This document shows, in pieces, positions 5,798 through 7,117 of a stretch of DNA of 7,117 nucleotides. Origin of the DNA: JBBRUG01 sp038247995 (GTDB lineage: Bacteria > Chloroflexota > Chloroflexia > Chloroflexales > Chloroflexaceae); NCBI GenBank assembly GCA_038247995.1, contig JBBRUG010000311.1, positions 1-7,117 on the forward strand, read 5' to 3'. The notes beneath the pieces are model-generated. The model searched no databases. It was given only the letters and a program-made list of their open reading frames with translations, and was not told the origin of the DNA. Numbering within the stretch: the stretch's first letter is position 1; every line of letters begins with the position of its first letter. The position numbers and the translations under genes were made by a program.

Positions 5798-5884
5798 GAT
5801 TGAGCCTGCACAACCAGGCGCGAGCGCAGCGCGCTACCCGGTTCAGTGGCCGCAGCGGCTCAGTCATGCTGCTCAGTGCTCTAA
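5798..5884 (+). repeat. 85-bp dispersed intergenic repeat, copy B
   Basis: It begins GATTGAGCC (5798-5806), contains GCGCGAGCGCAGCGCG, ACCCGGTTCAGTGG and GCAGCGGCTCAGTC, and ends GCTCAGTGCTCTAA. About 49 of 60 bases match copy A over the distal two thirds, and about 27 of 30 match copy C over the core. GATTGAGCC pairs with GGCTCAGTC (5857-5865) through one T-G wobble. It ends 6 nt before the methyltransferase ATG at 5891, the same orientation toward a downstream gene as copy C. Confidence 0.8.
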
Positions 5885-5890
5885 AGACCA

Positions 5891-6685
5891 ATGTCGTCCG
5901 TCGGCGTTGCAAACTGCGAGCTTGAAACCATGACACTCGTTACGCGCACCGAACTTTGGCAGCAGATGGATCAGGCATGGGCCGAGCTTGACCTGAACGA
6001 GCATAAGCCTGATCCGGCGGCGCTTGCCGCTTTCTACCGCCATCCCGTCTGGGCGCGCAATGGCATATTTACGGAAACCGATCCCGTTTCACGTGGGCAT
6101 CGGCTGGCGATTGTGCGCTGGTTGGCGTGGCGGAATCCGGTACGCGTGCTCGATTACGGCGGCGGTTTCGGCACGCTGGCGCGGATGTATGCGGCTGGGG
6201 CGCCGCGTGCAGCGGTAGAAGTGTACGAGCCGTATCCGGCGCCGGCAGCCCTGCAGCGCGCAGCGATCTACCCAAATCTACGCTACGTGGAACGCCTCAA
6301 TGGCCCCTATGCTGCTGCCCTGGCGCTGGACGTGCTGGAGCATCTCACCGACCCGTTGACAGCTCTGGCTGAACTGAGCGCTGCTCTGGCCCCTGGTGGG
6401 GTGCTGGTTCTAGCGAACAATTTCTACCCGGTAATCCGTTGCCATTTGCCTGGTACGTTTTACCTGCGTTATAGCTTCGACTGGTTTGCGCAGTCGTTCG
6501 GCCTTGAACGCATCTGCGCTGTGCCGGGATCGCCCGCCGGCGCCTATCGCTTGCTGCGGCGCGTGCCGCCCGACTGGCCACGCCTGCGGCGCATGGAGCG
6601 TCTTGCCCGCCGAATGTATCCCGGCTTGCGCAGCATGCATCGGGTGTACCGGCTTGTGCGCCGCCGCCCGCCCGTGGCGTTATAG
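5891..6685 (+). CDS. Class I SAM-dependent methyltransferase (264 aa)
   Basis: The core is a Rossmann-type methyltransferase. VLDYGGGFGTLARMYA (86-101) is the glycine-rich SAM-binding motif I, with E113 in VEVYEPYP the likely ribose-binding acid. ALDVLEHLTDP (145-155) is the motif II/III region typical of type 11/12/23 methyltransferases, and LAPGGVLVLANNFYP (166-180) follows. Residues 228-264 form an Arg-rich C-terminal tail. There is no signal peptide, so it is cytoplasmic. Between two glycosyltransferases it most likely methylates a sugar or glycan precursor, but small-molecule or lipid targets cannot be excluded. Two starts are possible: ATG 5891, just after repeat copy B, and ATG 5930 (MTLVTRTELW, 251 aa). 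Neither has a Shine-Dalgarno, and the first 13 residues are poorly structured, so 5930 is a real alternative. The stop at 6683-6685 abuts a possible repeat remnant. Confidence 0.88.
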   Translation: MSSVGVANCELETMTLVTRTELWQQMDQAWAELDLNEHKPDPAALAAFYRHPVWARNGIFTETDPVSRGHRLAIVRWLAWRNPVRVLDYGGGFGTLARMYAAGAPRAAVEVYEPYPAPAALQRAAIYPNLRYVERLNGPYAAALALDVLEHLTDPLTALAELSAALAPGGVLVLANNFYPVIRCHLPGTFYLRYSFDWFAQSFGLERICAVPGSPAGAYRLLRRVPPDWPRLRRMERLARRMYPGLRSMHRVYRLVRRRPPVAL

Positions 6686-6735
6686 CAGTGCCGCTCTACG
6701 GGTAGCGCACAAGCGCTCTTCGCCGCCTGGATCGC
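6681..6735 (-). repeat. Possible degenerate remnant of the 85-bp repeat
   Basis: Read on the minus strand this gap shows CCAGGCG, GAGCGC, GCGCTACCCG and finally CTGCTATAA, in the same order as in copy B, but much of the distal half and the paired TTGAGCC are missing. Its end overlaps the methyltransferase stop codon, as copy A overlaps a stop. The match could be chance in a short GC-rich gap. Confidence 0.25.
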
Positions 6736-6758
6736 GACACAGCTCAGGCATTAAACGC

Positions 6759-7117
6759 ATGCACATCGTCATGATTTCAGATTGGGAGAGTCGGGGCGGC
6801 GCGGCGATTGCCGCCACGCGCCTAGCAACGGGCTTGATTGCTGCCGGCGCCCAGGTGACGCGCCTGGTGGCCTATCCTGATCGTGCGCCGCACCCCTGGC
6901 GCACCGAGACGCTCACAACGCCGGGCTTTGCGCTACGGCGCTTGCTCCGGCGTGGGTTGACGCTTGGCCCACGCACATTGCTCGATCGCACGGCTGTCGC
7001 TGCACTCACCAACGCCCTCGACCTCATCATCCTTGGAGGCGGCGTGATCGACTCCTGGCAAAAACACACCCCCGAAACCATCACCCGCCTTACCCGGCAA
7101 ATGCAAAAACTAAACAA
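6759..7117 (+). CDS. Probable GT4-type glycosyltransferase, N-terminal 119 residues only
   Basis: ATG 6759 opens a frame that runs off the right edge. It begins MHIVMISDWESRGGAAIAATRLATGLIAAGAQVTRLV, matching the N-terminal beta-alpha unit of GT-B fold, GT4-type glycosyltransferases, where a Gly-Gly-Ala-Ala loop after the first strand leads into the first helix. The region around ALDLIILGGGVID (86-98) takes the place where many relatives have a DVIHLH-type strand; GGG here is unusual. The last 20 codons are rich in A and C (Thr, Lys, Gln). Only a weak CAGG lies about 10 nt before the ATG. It is 73 bp downstream of the methyltransferase and may be cotranscribed, probably for glycan assembly. 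Because the C-terminal donor-binding half is missing, another GT-B family or a pyruvyltransferase-like enzyme is possible. Confidence 0.75.
   Translation, partial: MHIVMISDWESRGGAAIAATRLATGLIAAGAQVTRLVAYPDRAPHPWRTETLTTPGFALRRLLRRGLTLGPRTLLDRTAVAALTNALDLIILGGGVIDSWQKHTPETITRLTRQMQKLN

Noticed and set aside
5629..5925. A 98-codon plus-strand frame between the glycosyltransferase and methyltransferase
   Set aside because: It starts at a GTG inside the preceding gene, is Arg/Ala-rich with no domain, and its second half is dispersed repeat copy B.

Overview
This 7.1 kb window is moderately GC-rich and looks like the chromosome of a Chloroflexota bacterium, probably of the Roseiflexus/Chloroflexus/Kouleothrix type. 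That guess rests on the long Thr-Pro-Ala-Ser stalks in secreted proteins, kelch plus malectin-like domains in exported proteins, and a style of glycosyltransferase and methyltransferase common in that phylum. It is an inference from protein style, since there is no rRNA or other marker gene here.

Layout. The left 4.2 kb holds two minus-strand paralogues, each with a signal peptide. The first (1-1223) is cut by the left edge: signal peptide, one six-bladed kelch propeller, then a Thr/Pro stalk built from in-frame 30-bp DNA repeats. The second (1490-4228) is complete at 912 residues: signal peptide, two six-bladed kelch propellers, a short Thr/Pro linker, a malectin-like domain and an acidic Ser/Pro/Glu tail. 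The two share a collinear first propeller, so they arose by duplication. Both have a G-rich Shine-Dalgarno sequence 5 nt before ATG. They are probably cell-surface or secreted carbohydrate-binding or adhesive proteins.

A roughly 490-bp divergent intergenic region (4229-4715) separates them from three plus-strand genes: an HlpA-like GT2-type glycosyltransferase (4716-5639), a class I SAM-dependent methyltransferase (5891-6685) and the start of a likely GT4 glycosyltransferase (6759 to the right edge). Together they suggest a surface polysaccharide or glycan modification cluster. None of the three has a strong Shine-Dalgarno sequence. The first has a candidate promoter and a compact leader that could fold into several hairpins inside an 8-bp closing stem.

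The most interesting signal is an 85-87 bp dispersed repeat. Clear copies lie in three of the four intergenic gaps (1408-1493 plus, 4245-4331 minus, 5798-5884 plus), and a doubtful remnant lies in the fourth (about 6681-6735). Each clear copy starts with TTGAGCC, which pairs with GGCTCAA or GGTTCAA about 60 bp later. The pairing shows one compensatory change and G-U wobbles across copies. The distal end of every copy lies next to a gene boundary. This looks like a REP/MITE-like or structured-RNA family.
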